Counted from the first letter of the stretch, positions 18,750-27,772 are shown. The stretch: DNA of 64,000 nt from Dyella jiangningensis (GCF_003264855.1 NZ_NFZS01000001.1:806001-870000); one strand, 5' to 3'. Notes: generated by a model not told the origin, from the sequence alone. A program made the numbers and translations.

Positions 18750-19700
18750 CTAGAGCGGGCTGCGGATCTCCGCGCGAGGCCGGCGCCGTTCTTCGATGAA
18801 GTACAGCGGGCGCTGCTTGGCTTCCGCATAGTTGCGGCCCAGGTATTCGCCGATCACGCCCAGGGCCAGCAACTGCACGCCGCCCAGGAACAGGATCGCC
18901 ACCATCAGCGAGGGATAACCCTTCACGGGATCGCCATAAAGCGCGGCCTTGCCGAACACCCAGGTGCCATACAGGAAGGCCAGCACCGACGACAGCAGGC
19001 CGACCCAGGTCGCCAGCCGCAGCGGCGCCGTGGAGAACGACGTGATGCCTTCGATGGCCAACTGCATCAATCGCCAGTAGTTCCATTTGGTCCGCCCGGC
19101 CTGGCGCGGTTCGCGCAGGTAGTAGACCGCGGTCTGGCGGTAGCCTATCCAGGTGAACAGGCCCTTCATGAAACGCTGCCGCTCGCGCAGCTGGCGCAGC
19201 GCTTCGAGGGCCCGGCGCGAAAGCAGGCGGAAATCACCGGTATCGCGCGGCACGCTGGTGTCGGAGAGTCGCTCCATGCTGCGGTAGAACAGCGACGCCG
19301 TGAGACGCTTGAGGGCCGTTTCGCCTTCGCGGGCCGTGCGCGTCGCATAGACCACGTCGTAGCCCTCGCGCCAGCGTTCCACCAGCGAGGGAATCAACTC
19401 GGGCGGATCCTGCAGGTCGGCGTCGATCACCACGGCGGCATCGGCGTCGACATGGTCGAGGCCGGCGGTCAGCGCCGCTTCCTTGCCGAAGTTGCGCGAC
19501 AGCTTGATGGCGCCGGTGCGCGCGTCGCGGTGGACCACTCCTTCGATCAACGACCAGGTGTCGTCGCTGCTGCCGTCATCGACATACAGCACGCTGCAGT
19601 CCATCGGCAGGTCGTCGAGCACGCGATTGAGCCGGGCGTGGAACGCTTCCAGCACCGCGGCTTCGTTGTAGGCGGGCACGACGATGGTGAGGCGTGGCAT
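18750..19700 (-). CDS. Family 2 glycosyltransferase (GtrB / DPM-like), membrane-anchored
   Basis: A 316-residue glycosyltransferase that loads a sugar on a polyprenyl phosphate (family knowledge). The catalytic GT-A part has VVPAYNEAAVL at the N-terminus, VDDGSSDDT, and the metal-binding DAD in VIDADLQDPPE (near residue 90). Two C-terminal transmembrane helices (about 225-250 and 262-285) anchor it, as in GtrB. The acceptor and the sugar are unknown. There is no GtrA flippase next to it. Confidence 0.88.
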   Translation of the reverse strand: MPRLTIVVPAYNEAAVLEAFHARLNRVLDDLPMDCSVLYVDDGSSDDTWSLIEGVVHRDARTGAIKLSRNFGKEAALTAGLDHVDADAAVVIDADLQDPPELIPSLVERWREGYDVVYATRTAREGETALKRLTASLFYRSMERLSDTSVPRDTGDFRLLSRRALEALRQLRERQRFMKGLFTWIGYRQTAVYYLREPRQAGRTKWNYWRLMQLAIEGITSFSTAPLRLATWVGLLSSVLAFLYGTWVFGKAALYGDPVKGYPSLMVAILFLGGVQLLALGVIGEYLGRNYAEAKQRPLYFIEERRRPRAEIRSPL

Positions 19701-19762
19701 GTCGCTGCAATGATCCCGGAAGGTCGCCGCATGCTAGTGCAGGGCCCGCACGGGCGCGAGGG

Positions 19763-20503
19763 TCAGCGCCGGCGGGTTTCGCGGATGGCCTGGCGGCCTT
19801 CCAGGTATCCCGGACCGCCCAGCTGGCCCATCTGTTGCTGGATCCAGTTCGCGCGCCCCTGCACATAGGCGCTGGGGCGATCGGCATGAAAGCGGCGTGG
19901 GCTGGGCAGCACGGCCGCGAGCCGGGCCGCCTGCGCAGGACTCAGCCGCGACGGCGGTGTGCGGAAGTACGCATCGCTGGCCGCGCCCACGCCGTAGATG
20001 CCATCGCCCAGCTCGGCGATGTTCATGTACACCTCGAGGATGCGCTGCTTGGGCCAGGTCAGTTCGATCAGCACGGTGAAATACGCCTCCAGGCCCTTGC
20101 GGACAAAGCTGCGCCCATTCCAGAGGAACAGGTTCTTGGCGGTCTGCTGGCTGATCGTGCTGGCGCCGCGCAGGCGCCGCCCTTCGTCGGCGGCGTCCAT
20201 CGCATCCTGGATCGAATCGAAATCGAAACCATGGTGGAACGGAAACTTCTGATCCTCGCCCGCCACCATCGCCAGTGGCACGTATGGCGAGACCTGATTC
20301 CACGGCACCCAGCGATGGCGCACGTGGAAATCCTTCTCGCCATGCAGCAAGGCGCCAAGCTGGCGTTCCATCATGACCGCCGACGTCCATGGCGGCACGA
20401 AGCGCAGCACCAGCACCATCAGCAAGCTCAAGGCCAGCCAGGACAGCACGAGCAGGGCAAGCGGGCGGAGCAGGCGGACTAGCAGCGGGCGTCGTGAGGT
20501 CAT
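19763..20503 (-). CDS. mtgA: Monofunctional biosynthetic peptidoglycan transglycosylase
   Basis: A 246-residue GT51 enzyme polymerising lipid II into glycan strands. The N-terminal basic stretch and one membrane helix (about 10-35) are followed by the GT51 domain. VAGEDQKFPFHHGFD carries the catalytic Glu, and RGASTISQQTAKNLFLW and EVYMNIAELGDGIYGV are the other conserved motifs. The start ATG at 20503 was preferred over a longer open frame that runs into hslO. It is divergent from hslO across 121 bases that contain a TATACT-like -10 on the minus strand (20530-20535). Confidence 0.95.
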   Translation of the reverse strand: MTSRRPLLVRLLRPLALLVLSWLALSLLMVLVLRFVPPWTSAVMMERQLGALLHGEKDFHVRHRWVPWNQVSPYVPLAMVAGEDQKFPFHHGFDFDSIQDAMDAADEGRRLRGASTISQQTAKNLFLWNGRSFVRKGLEAYFTVLIELTWPKQRILEVYMNIAELGDGIYGVGAASDAYFRTPPSRLSPAQAARLAAVLPSPRRFHADRPSAYVQGRANWIQQQMGQLGGPGYLEGRQAIRETRRR

Positions 20504-20566
20504 GGCGGTGCATGGACGAAGGTCGCGGCAGTATAAAGGGCCATCCTTCCCCTGCCGCGCCTGCGA

Positions 20567-20597
20567 GTTGAGCCTGGCCAAACGTCCCCCATATAAC
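20567..20597 (+). promoter_or_regulatory. Heat-shock-like (sigma-32) promoter of hslO
   Basis: GTTGAGC (20567-20573) and CCCCATAT (20587-20594) are separated by 13 bases, close to the sigma-32 consensus (CTTGAA / CCCCAT-T). The same stretch also reads as a sigma-70 promoter, TTGAGC-18-TATAAC. This position suits the heat-shock protein encoded downstream. Confidence 0.55.
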
Positions 20598-20624
20598 GGC
20601 ATTGCCCTTGAGAGGTCCCGCGCT

Positions 20625-21524
20625 GTGGAAACCGTGCTTGTCGAAGATGTGTTGCATCGATTCATGCTCGAACGCGCCGGCGTGCGCGGCGTGCTGGTCC
20701 GCCTGGGCGCGGCCTGGCGCGAGGTCGCCGGCCGCTCGGCGTATCCGGCCGCCTTGCGCTCGGTACTGGGGCAGACGCTCGCCGCCAGCGCGCTGCTGAC
20801 CGGCAACATCAAGCTGGAAGGTGCGCTCTCGGTCGAACTGAAGAGCACCGGTCCGTTGCGCCTGCTGTTCGCCGAATGCACGGACCAGGGGCGCCTGCGC
20901 GGCCTGGCGCGCTGGAGCGATCCGCTGCCGGAGACGCTTGACCTGGCCGCGCTGCCCAACGCCATCATGGCCATCACCATCGGCCATGCCGAGCGCGGCC
21001 AGCGCTACCAGGGCCTGGTGGACCTGCAGCATCCGGATCTGGCGTCGGCCCTGGAAAATTACTTCAGCCAGTCCGAGCAGTTGCCGGCCCGCATTGTGTT
21101 GGCGGCCGATGGCGAGCACGCGGTCGGCCTGATGCTGCAGAAGCTGCCGGAGGAAGGCGGCATCGACGCCGTGCAGGACGAGGACGCGTGGACGCGCATT
21201 CAGCACCTCACGGCGACGCTGGGGCAGGAGGAGCTGCTGACCACCGCGCCGGAACAATTGTTGTATCGCCTCTATCACGAGGAATCGGTGCGCCTGTTCG
21301 AACCGCGCCCGCTGGCCTTCGGCTGCAGTTGCACGCGCGAGCGCGTGGAAGCGGTGTTGCGCTCGCTCGGTCGTGACGAAGTGGAAGCGGCGCTGGAAGC
21401 GCGTGAAGGGGAGATCGAAGTGATCTGCGAGTTCTGCGCCCAGCGCTATACGTTCGACCGCATCGATGCCGAACACCTGCTCAGCCCGAGCCCGCAGGCC
21501 AGCGCGCCGAGCACGGCGCAGTAA
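20625..21524 (+). CDS. hslO: Redox-regulated chaperone Hsp33
   Basis: A 299-residue holdase activated by oxidation plus unfolding. The C-terminal zinc switch is visible: GCSC near residues 233-236 and CEFC near 268-271. GTG 20625 is chosen as start because GAGAGG lies nine bases upstream and the preceding frame overlaps mtgA. The core contains TGNIKLEGALSVELKSTGPL. The Ser/Pro/Ala C-terminal tail is dispensable-looking. A strong bidirectional terminator follows. Confidence 0.96.
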   Translation: METVLVEDVLHRFMLERAGVRGVLVRLGAAWREVAGRSAYPAALRSVLGQTLAASALLTGNIKLEGALSVELKSTGPLRLLFAECTDQGRLRGLARWSDPLPETLDLAALPNAIMAITIGHAERGQRYQGLVDLQHPDLASALENYFSQSEQLPARIVLAADGEHAVGLMLQKLPEEGGIDAVQDEDAWTRIQHLTATLGQEELLTTAPEQLLYRLYHEESVRLFEPRPLAFGCSCTRERVEAVLRSLGRDEVEAALEAREGEIEVICEFCAQRYTFDRIDAEHLLSPSPQASAPSTAQ

Positions 21525-21543
21525 TCCAGGGATCGCTGTCTCG

Positions 21544-21574
21544 AAAAACGGGCCCATCAAGGGCCCGTTTTTTT
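21544..21574. terminator. Bidirectional terminator between hslO and the GGDEF-EAL gene
   Basis: AAAAACGGGCCC, loop ATCAA, GGGCCCGTTTTTTT: an 8-base G/C stem flanked by A- and T-tracts, so it can serve both convergent genes. Confidence 0.93.
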
Positions 21575-21578
21575 GCCT

Positions 21579-21604
21579 GTCATGCCGGCCTGTGCCGGAA
21601 TGAC
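21579..21604. repeat. Extragenic palindrome, family B (copy 2)
   Basis: GTCATGCCGGC, loop CTGT, GCCGGAATGAC, immediately after the hslO terminator. Confidence 0.6.
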
Positions 21605-21629
21605 GAAGAAGGCTGAGGCCGATCTTTGC

Positions 21630-24530
21630 TCAGGGCAAGGCGAAGTGATGCTCGCGCTGCAGCCACACCTCGGCCATCTTCGGCGTGGCGAACAGGAAGC
21701 CCTGCCCGAAACGGCAGCCGATGCGCAGCAGGGCCTGGCGCTGGTCCTCATCCTCGATGCCCTCGGCGATCACCTGCATCTGCAGCGAGTTGGCCAGCGC
21801 CTGGATCGCGCGCACCACCGCCGTACCGTGTCCGCCTTCGCGCGGCAGTTCGACGATGAAGGAGCGATCGATCTTCAGCGTCTCGATCGGATACTGGTGC
21901 AGATAGCTCAGCGACGAATAACCCGTGCCGAAGTCATCCAGCGCAATGCTGACGCCGTGCGAGCGCAGGTTGTCGAGGATGCGCTTCACCTGCATGGCGT
22001 TCTCGAGCAGCGCGCGCTCGGTCACTTCGATGCGCAGGCAGCGCGGCGGCAGGCGATGCGCCTGGATCAGGTCCAGCAGCTGGCGATCCAGATCGGCCGA
22101 GCGGAAATGCCGGCCGGAAACGTTGATGCTGACGAAGCCGTCGGGCCCCGCCAGCGCTTCGGCCTGGGCGCAGACCTGCTCGAAGATCTGCCAGTCGATG
22201 CTTTCCGCGCAGCCGCTTTCTTCCGCCACGGCGAGGAAATCCGCCGGCGTCAGCAGGCCGCGATCGGGATGGCGCCAGCGCAGCAGCGCTTCGTAGCCCA
22301 CCGTGCGGCCGGTCTGCAGCGCGACGATGGGTTGGTAGAACGGCACGAATTCGTTGCGGCTCAGCGCGCGGCGCAGGTCGCCTTCCATCTCCAGCAACGA
22401 CAGCGCCTCGCGGCGCAGGCGATCGTCGAACACGGCGGCGCGGTGGCGTCCTTCGTCCTTGGCGCGATACATCGCGGCGTCCGCGTCGCGCAGCAGTTCT
22501 TCCGGGCGCTGGTAATGCGGGCTGGGCAGGGCGATGCCGATCGACGCGGAAGTGAAGATCTCCTTCGCGCCGAGGCGGAACGGCGCCTGCAGCTCGTCGA
22601 TGATGCGTTCGGCGATCAGCAGGGCCATCTTCGGATCGGTAATGCCTTCGGCAAGCACGGCGAACTCGTCGCCGCCCAGGCGCGCCACCACGTCGCGCGT
22701 CTTCAGGCACGCGCGGATGCGGCCGCCTACCTGGAACAGCAGGTCGTCGCCGACCAGATGTCCGACCGAATCGTTGATGACCTTGAAGCGGTCGAGGTCG
22801 ATGAACAGCACGGCGAACAATTCCTGCGTGTCGCCGTGATAGCGCTGCAGGGCTTGCTCCAGGCGCTGCAGCAGCAGCGTGCGGTTGGGCAGGCCGGTCA
22901 GCGAGTCGTGCAGGGTTTCGTACTTGAGGCGACGCTCGACGCGTTCGCGCTCGGCGATCTGTTCGCGCAGGTCGCGGTTGGCCAATGCAAGCGCGCGCGT
23001 GCGTTCGGTGACGCGGCGCTCCAGGCTCGCATAGGCCTGCTTCAGCGATTCGGTGGTGTGCTTGCGCTGCAGCGCGTTCGCGACGTGGTAGCCCACGAAG
23101 GTGAGCAGTTCCTGGTCGCGCACGTCGTAGGTATGTTCGGGCGAGTAGCTCTGCACCGCCAGCACGCCCATCGCGCGGTCGCCCCAGATCAGCGGGACGC
23201 CAAGCCAGCAGACCGAGCGCGAACCACGATGGCTGACTTCGCCTTCGCGTTCGAGCCGGTCGAATTCCTCGGGATTGGCCAGCAGCGGCTTGCCATGGCG
23301 CAAGACATATTCGGTGACACCCCGTCCGTGGGCGCGGGGCACGCGCACCGTGTCGAACTCGTCGACGGAGTAGGGAAAGGTGAGCGTCTTCTGCTCTTCG
23401 TCCAGCAGCGCGATGTAGAAATTGCGCGCGTACAGCAGGCCACCGATCACGCGGTGTACCGCTGCGTAGAAGTTGTCCAGGCTCTCCGAGGCATTCGCCA
23501 GCTCGGCGATGCGGAACAGCGCGGCCTGCAGGCGCTCGCCTCGCTGGCGCTGCAGCACCTGCTGGCGCAGCACGCGGTTGGCTTCACGCAGGGCCGCGGT
23601 GCGACTGGAGACGCGCCGCTCCAGTTCTTCGTGCGCCTCGCGCCGTTCCAGCGCGGTCTGCACGTGCTTGGCCACGTAGCTCAGCAGTTCGCGATCGTGC
23701 TGGGTGTAATGCGTGTCCTCGCGATAGCTCTGCATCACGATGCCGCCCACCACGCGACCGTCGCGCAGCAATGGCACGCCTAGCCAGTGTTCGCAGACGG
23801 GGCCGACCTGGATGAAGCGACCCTTGAACTGCTCGGCCAGTTCGGCGAACGAGCCCATCACCGCCTGGCCGCACTGGAGCAGGTTCCAGGTCAGGCTGTG
23901 GCGCATTTCCTGGAGCGGCACCGTCTCGTCGGGCGAGGGCGGCTCCTTGTCCATGGTGTCCACGTAGTACGGAAAGCGCACCGCGTCGGTGGCCGGGTCG
24001 TACAACGCGATGTAGAAATTTTCCGCGTACATCAGGCTGCCGAGGATGGCGTGCAGCGAATGCATCATCTCGGTCATGTTGTGCTCGGCGCCGGCCTGGT
24101 CGGCGATGGCGTACAGCGCGCGCTGCAGGCGCTCGGCCAGCGCAAGGCGCGAGATGGCTTCGTACAGGCGGGACGTTTCGGCGAGCTGGCGCAGGCGCGT
24201 CGCCGCCAGACGGCCGATCCAGGCCATGTGGTCACGCTGGGCGTCGTAGGCGGCGGTGGCCGGCAGCTCAAGCACCAGCGAGCGCAGGGCCTGGGGATCT
24301 TCCGCCAGGTCCAGCTGGATCACCTCCTTGTCGAGGTGGACGGGATCGCCCAGCAGGCGCCAATGCAGGCGTCCCTCCACGCCCAGTTCCCCGAGCATGG
24401 CCTCGCAGATTTCCAGCACGCTGGCAGCATCCGCCGCGCGGAACAGGCGTTCCACGGCGGCATGCATGGCGGCGACACCTCTTTCTGCCGGCCATGGCAC
24501 GGGCGTTTTACTGGTCGGGGCCGAAGTCAT
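21630..24530 (-). CDS. GAF-GAF-GGDEF-EAL cyclic-di-GMP signalling protein
   Basis: A 966-residue cytoplasmic protein. Two GAF-like sensor domains (about residues 130-300 and 350-510) share duplicated features (YAENFYIALYD and YARNFYIALLD; HWLGVPLLRDGR and CWLGVPLIWGDR) and are each followed by a coiled coil. The GGDEF domain follows with an intact RLGGDEF near residue 618; the position of the inhibitory RxxD reads KTRD, so product inhibition may be absent. The EAL domain has intact EALLRW, NVSGRHF and DDFGTGYSSLSYL motifs. Both synthesis and hydrolysis of c-di-GMP are thus possible. ATG 24530 was preferred to an upstream alternative 49 codons earlier. Confidence 0.9.
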   Translation of the reverse strand: MTSAPTSKTPVPWPAERGVAAMHAAVERLFRAADAASVLEICEAMLGELGVEGRLHWRLLGDPVHLDKEVIQLDLAEDPQALRSLVLELPATAAYDAQRDHMAWIGRLAATRLRQLAETSRLYEAISRLALAERLQRALYAIADQAGAEHNMTEMMHSLHAILGSLMYAENFYIALYDPATDAVRFPYYVDTMDKEPPSPDETVPLQEMRHSLTWNLLQCGQAVMGSFAELAEQFKGRFIQVGPVCEHWLGVPLLRDGRVVGGIVMQSYREDTHYTQHDRELLSYVAKHVQTALERREAHEELERRVSSRTAALREANRVLRQQVLQRQRGERLQAALFRIAELANASESLDNFYAAVHRVIGGLLYARNFYIALLDEEQKTLTFPYSVDEFDTVRVPRAHGRGVTEYVLRHGKPLLANPEEFDRLEREGEVSHRGSRSVCWLGVPLIWGDRAMGVLAVQSYSPEHTYDVRDQELLTFVGYHVANALQRKHTTESLKQAYASLERRVTERTRALALANRDLREQIAERERVERRLKYETLHDSLTGLPNRTLLLQRLEQALQRYHGDTQELFAVLFIDLDRFKVINDSVGHLVGDDLLFQVGGRIRACLKTRDVVARLGGDEFAVLAEGITDPKMALLIAERIIDELQAPFRLGAKEIFTSASIGIALPSPHYQRPEELLRDADAAMYRAKDEGRHRAAVFDDRLRREALSLLEMEGDLRRALSRNEFVPFYQPIVALQTGRTVGYEALLRWRHPDRGLLTPADFLAVAEESGCAESIDWQIFEQVCAQAEALAGPDGFVSINVSGRHFRSADLDRQLLDLIQAHRLPPRCLRIEVTERALLENAMQVKRILDNLRSHGVSIALDDFGTGYSSLSYLHQYPIETLKIDRSFIVELPREGGHGTAVVRAIQALANSLQMQVIAEGIEDEDQRQALLRIGCRFGQGFLFATPKMAEVWLQREHHFALP

Positions 24531-24794
24531 CAGTCGCAGGCGAGTCCGCGCGTAGTCGACAGAAACGACTATATAGCGCCTCTGTTCAGCTTTGTCGCTG
24601 GCTGCGCTGCGTGTGGAACCAATTGCGCTCCAAAATGTCAAAAAAACGTGATCCGCCCCCAACCGGACGTGCTTCACAAAGCCAACATTTGGGTGTTAGT
24701 AAAAAGTAAAACGTGGTATCGTTACGGCGTGATCGTCTCTGGGAGGGGGCGACTTCCAGCCCGTTATCCAGGTGCCGCGGGAGTTATCGCGTAC

Positions 24795-25697
24795 ATGCGT
24801 CGTTTGATCTTGTCATTGCCATTGCTGTTCGTGCCGTTTGTTGCGGCAGGGCAGACTGCGGCCGGTGACTGGCGCGACAGTACGGCCAACCGCTTGATCG
24901 CACAGGATTCGTCCAACATGGGTTCCGTACCACTGTGGCGCGGCGCCAACGGGCAGTGGCTGGCGGTACAGAGCCGCAGCGAGACGCTGGCGGCCGCGCA
25001 GCAGGCCGGTGCGCCGCTGCAGTTCCGCGCGCTCGATGCCGGGACGGTGCAGTCCTCGGACGTGCAGTACGGCCTGGCGCCCAACCTGCAGGCGCACTTT
25101 GGCGTCAGCGAGCATGACTGGGCCAACAACCAGGCACCGCGCGTGGTCGGAAGCGAAGTGGGCGCCACGTACAGCCAGGGCCGTTACAGCCTGGGCCTGA
25201 GCGTCGGCACGGACACCGTGCCGGGCAATGCGAACCTGCCTCGCCTGCTTCCCGGCGCCACGCCCGGCGTGAACGGCCTGGCCGGTTTCGACAGCAGCAC
25301 CCAGCTCAACGCGCACGGCCGCCTGGCGCTGGACGCCAAGAGCGGCATCGACGTGGGCGCCAGCGTGGGCCGCGTGCGGTTGCTTCCGGGCAACCTGCTT
25401 GGCATCAATGCACTCGACCAGAAGGCGTTGAGCTTCGGCGTGGACAGCGGTCCGCTGAGCGGCAGCATCGTTGGCCGCACCATGCAGCCGCAGGCCGGTG
25501 TGCCGGGCGCGGGTTACAACCCGGATCGCCGCTGGAGCAGCATCGATCTCGGCGTCACCTGGCGGTTGCCGTGGCAGGGTCAATTGAGCATCGGCGCCCA
25601 GAACCTGTGGTCGTCCGGCAACAGCGTGAATACGCCGGCCGGACCGGAACCGGATCAGTCGCGCACGCCGTACGTGCAGTACCACCAGGATCTCTGA
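24795..25697 (+). CDS. Uncharacterised exported protein, possibly outer-membrane beta-barrel
   Basis: 300 residues. The signal peptide MRRLILSLPLLFVPFVAAG precedes a sequence rich in Gly, Ser, Asn and Gln with alternating hydrophobic residues (for example RYSLGLSVGTDTV, SIDLGVTWRLPW), suggestive of amphipathic beta-strands. The last residue is Leu, not the usual Phe/Trp of barrels. No enzyme motif was recognised. ATG 24795 was chosen because the signal peptide starts there. It is monocistronic, convergent with the DUF4097 gene across a terminator. Confidence 0.7.
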   Translation: MRRLILSLPLLFVPFVAAGQTAAGDWRDSTANRLIAQDSSNMGSVPLWRGANGQWLAVQSRSETLAAAQQAGAPLQFRALDAGTVQSSDVQYGLAPNLQAHFGVSEHDWANNQAPRVVGSEVGATYSQGRYSLGLSVGTDTVPGNANLPRLLPGATPGVNGLAGFDSSTQLNAHGRLALDAKSGIDVGASVGRVRLLPGNLLGINALDQKALSFGVDSGPLSGSIVGRTMQPQAGVPGAGYNPDRRWSSIDLGVTWRLPWQGQLSIGAQNLWSSGNSVNTPAGPEPDQSRTPYVQYHQDL

Positions 25698-25723
25698 TCG
25701 GCGCCAGCCATTCGGCGAATCGA

Positions 25724-25754
25724 CAAAAAAACGCCGGGCATTGCCCGGCGTTTT
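25724..25754. terminator. Bidirectional terminator
   Basis: AAAAAAACGCCGGGC, loop ATT, GCCCGGCGTTTT between two convergent genes. Confidence 0.92.
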
Positions 25755-25769
25755 CCGTTACGCGTCTGC

Positions 25770-26672
25770 TCAGTCCTGTCGACGGATACGCAGGTCGCCG
25801 CTGAAGGTTTCGATCTTCATCTTGGCGCTGCCCGAACCCGCGGTCGCCTGCAGTTCGCTGCCAGGGCCGTGTTCCACCTTCTGCACGGTGCCGAAGTCGC
25901 TGCGCAGGTCGCCGCTGAAGGTGTTGGCGTGGATCACCGCCGAGAGATTGGATGGCACCTGGACCTGCACGTCGCCGCTCATGCTGTCCACGTCGAAGGT
26001 GCCGTTGGGGGCGAGGCCGCCCGCGAGCTGCACATCGCCCGAGACGGTACTGAGGTTGAGCTTGCGCCATGGCCCGCCGCTGACGCGGATGCGGCCGGAG
26101 ACCGTCTGCAGTTCCGCGTCGCTGCCCACGTTGGGCGCAAGGATGTCGCCGCTCACGGTCTGCAGCGCCACGCGATCGGCATTGCCGGCGAGCTCGATGC
26201 TGCCGCTCACGCTGTCCACGTCTATGCTGGGCGAGCGTGCGTTCACGCGTGCCTTGCCGCTGACCGTGTTGGCCTTGATCTTGCCGCCCTCGATGCCGTC
26301 GATGCTGAGCGGCGCGCTCACCACGTCCACGTCGAGCGAGGCGCCCTTGGGCACGCGGATGTCGAGGGTGGTGGAGCCCATCGAGTTCTCGTTGTTCCAG
26401 TTGAACCAGCCGGACTTGCCCTGCGATTCGACACGGATCGTCATGCTGCTGTCGCTGCCTTCGATGGCGAGCGGCTTCGCGCCCTCGCCGAGTCGGCCGC
26501 CCACCTGCACCTGGTTTCGATCCCAGGCGGTGATGGTGACCGCGCCCTTCACGTTGCTGACGCTGATGCGCGCGTTGGGCGTTGCGTCGTGGCTGAGGTT
26601 GATGGGCGTATCGGCCAGGGCTTGGCCGATCGACAGGCTGAGCAGGAGTGGAAGGATGCGTGCGGTTTTCAT
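25770..26672 (-). CDS. DUF4097-family secreted beta-helix protein
   Basis: 300 residues. The signal peptide MKTARILPLLLSLSIGQALA precedes a repetitive domain with recurring strands ending in SGD or SGK/SGR (TVSGKARV, SVSGSIEL, TVSGDILA, TVSGRIRV, TVSGDVQL, SMSGDVQV, TFSGDLRS, TFSGDLRI), the pattern of the DUF4097 beta-helix fold. It is the third gene of an operon with an ECF sigma factor and a membrane protein, the common context of this family. It probably acts in the envelope; its biochemical function is not known. ATG 26672 has GGAG at a good distance. Confidence 0.85.
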   Translation of the reverse strand: MKTARILPLLLSLSIGQALADTPINLSHDATPNARISVSNVKGAVTITAWDRNQVQVGGRLGEGAKPLAIEGSDSSMTIRVESQGKSGWFNWNNENSMGSTTLDIRVPKGASLDVDVVSAPLSIDGIEGGKIKANTVSGKARVNARSPSIDVDSVSGSIELAGNADRVALQTVSGDILAPNVGSDAELQTVSGRIRVSGGPWRKLNLSTVSGDVQLAGGLAPNGTFDVDSMSGDVQVQVPSNLSAVIHANTFSGDLRSDFGTVQKVEHGPGSELQATAGSGSAKMKIETFSGDLRIRRQD

Positions 26673-26691
26673 GGTGAAGGCTCCGCTGGAC

Positions 26692-27138
26692 TCAACCAGC
26701 CTGGTGTTCCAACTGTCGCAGCTGCGACTGTTGTTTTTGCATGCGATATAGCAGGCGCTGCAGTGCGGGTGAATGGGGTGCCTGTTCCATGGCCTGGCGC
26801 AGTTCCATGCTGGCGGCGTCGAACTCCACGGCGGCGCCTGCGAGGCGTGGATCGGACGGACGCCACCGCTCGAGATCCGGCGCGACCGAAGCTGCCGCCG
26901 TGGCGAGCGGACGATCGCGCAGATGCACCGCGAGGCTACCGGCGAACACCGACAGACCTGCGAAGCTGGCAGCCAGCAGCCAGCCTTGCGCACGTTGCGC
27001 GGTGCTGCGGCGAGGCGCTTCGGGCGCCTTCGAGGTGGCGTCATCCAGCGCGGCATCGATCGCCGGCCACAGGTCGTGGCGTGGCGATACCGGTTCGCGC
27101 AATGCGCGGGTCTGGCGGAGCCATTCGAATTCGTTCAT
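26692..27138 (-). CDS. Probable anti-sigma factor (membrane protein)
   Basis: 148 residues: an N-terminal cytoplasmic segment (MNEFEWLRQTRALREPVSP), one membrane helix (about 51-70, GWLLAASFAGLSVFAGSLAV) and a C-terminal helical region (YRMQKQQSQLRQLEHQ). It overlaps the sigma-factor gene by four bases. Position and topology suggest an anti-sigma factor, but there is no zinc-binding HxxxCxxC motif, so this rests on context. Confidence 0.65.
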   Translation of the reverse strand: MNEFEWLRQTRALREPVSPRHDLWPAIDAALDDATSKAPEAPRRSTAQRAQGWLLAASFAGLSVFAGSLAVHLRDRPLATAAASVAPDLERWRPSDPRLAGAAVEFDAASMELRQAMEQAPHSPALQRLLYRMQKQQSQLRQLEHQAG

Positions 27139-27716
27139 GCGCTTTCTCCCAATACTTTTCGCAGCAGGCCACGCGCGCGATGCAACTGCGCTTTCGACGA
27201 GCCCACCGCCATCCCCAGCTCGACGCCGATGTCCTCGTGGCGCCAGCCTTCGATGTCGTGCAATACCAGTACTGCTCGTGCCCGTGGCGGCAGTTTGCCG
27301 ATGGCACGCTCCAGTTCTTCGCGTTCGGCTGCGCAGAACGGCGTTTCGCCGCGATCCGGCAGGTCGTCCTCGGCCATCATGCTCACCGGATCGGCGCCGC
27401 GCGCCCTGATGTCCATCAGCGCGACGTTGACTGCCAGCCGGTAGAGCCAGGTGCCGAACGAGCTTTCATGGCGAAACCCGGAAAGCTTCTGCCAGGCGCG
27501 CACGAACGCATCCTGCGTGAGGTCTTCCGCACGGGCATGGTCGAAGCCGGCGAGGCGATAGACCGCGCCGTACACGCGATCGACGTGCAGCCGGTACAGC
27601 CGATGGAAGGCCTGCCTGTCGCCGGCGGCAGCCGCGCGGACGTCGTCCGTGTCTGTAGGCTCCGCGGCGGGCGCTGGCGTCATCAAGGTATCGGTGGCTG
27701 GGCAGGCTGCGGTCAT
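27135..27716 (-). CDS. ECF-type RNA polymerase sigma factor
   Basis: 193 residues. Region 2 (HRLYRLHVDRVYGAVYRL ... AEDLTQDAFVRAWQKLSGF) and region 4 (LPPRARAVLVLHDIEGWRHEDI ... GSSKAQLHRARGLLRKVL) are complete. The N-terminal 25 residues (Ala/Pro/Thr-rich) may be overestimated; an ATG at codon 12 is an alternative start. It heads the operon with the putative anti-sigma gene and the DUF4097 gene and is likely autoregulated (inference). Confidence 0.92.
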   Translation of the reverse strand: MTAACPATDTLMTPAPAAEPTDTDDVRAAAAGDRQAFHRLYRLHVDRVYGAVYRLAGFDHARAEDLTQDAFVRAWQKLSGFRHESSFGTWLYRLAVNVALMDIRARGADPVSMMAEDDLPDRGETPFCAAEREELERAIGKLPPRARAVLVLHDIEGWRHEDIGVELGMAVGSSKAQLHRARGLLRKVLGESA

Positions 27717-27772
27717 CTTGCCAGCTTGGATGCGGGCAGGCGCGGAAGGGTTTAGAGCCGGCGGAGACGACG

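Noticed and set aside
21573-23783. A 736-codon plus-strand frame over the GGDEF-EAL gene
   Set aside because: It is a mirror frame of a gene with intact GGDEF and EAL motifs.
24678-24794. A promoter for the orphan exported protein gene
   Set aside because: No pair of -35 and -10 hexamers with reasonable spacing stood out in this 117-base AT-rich stretch.
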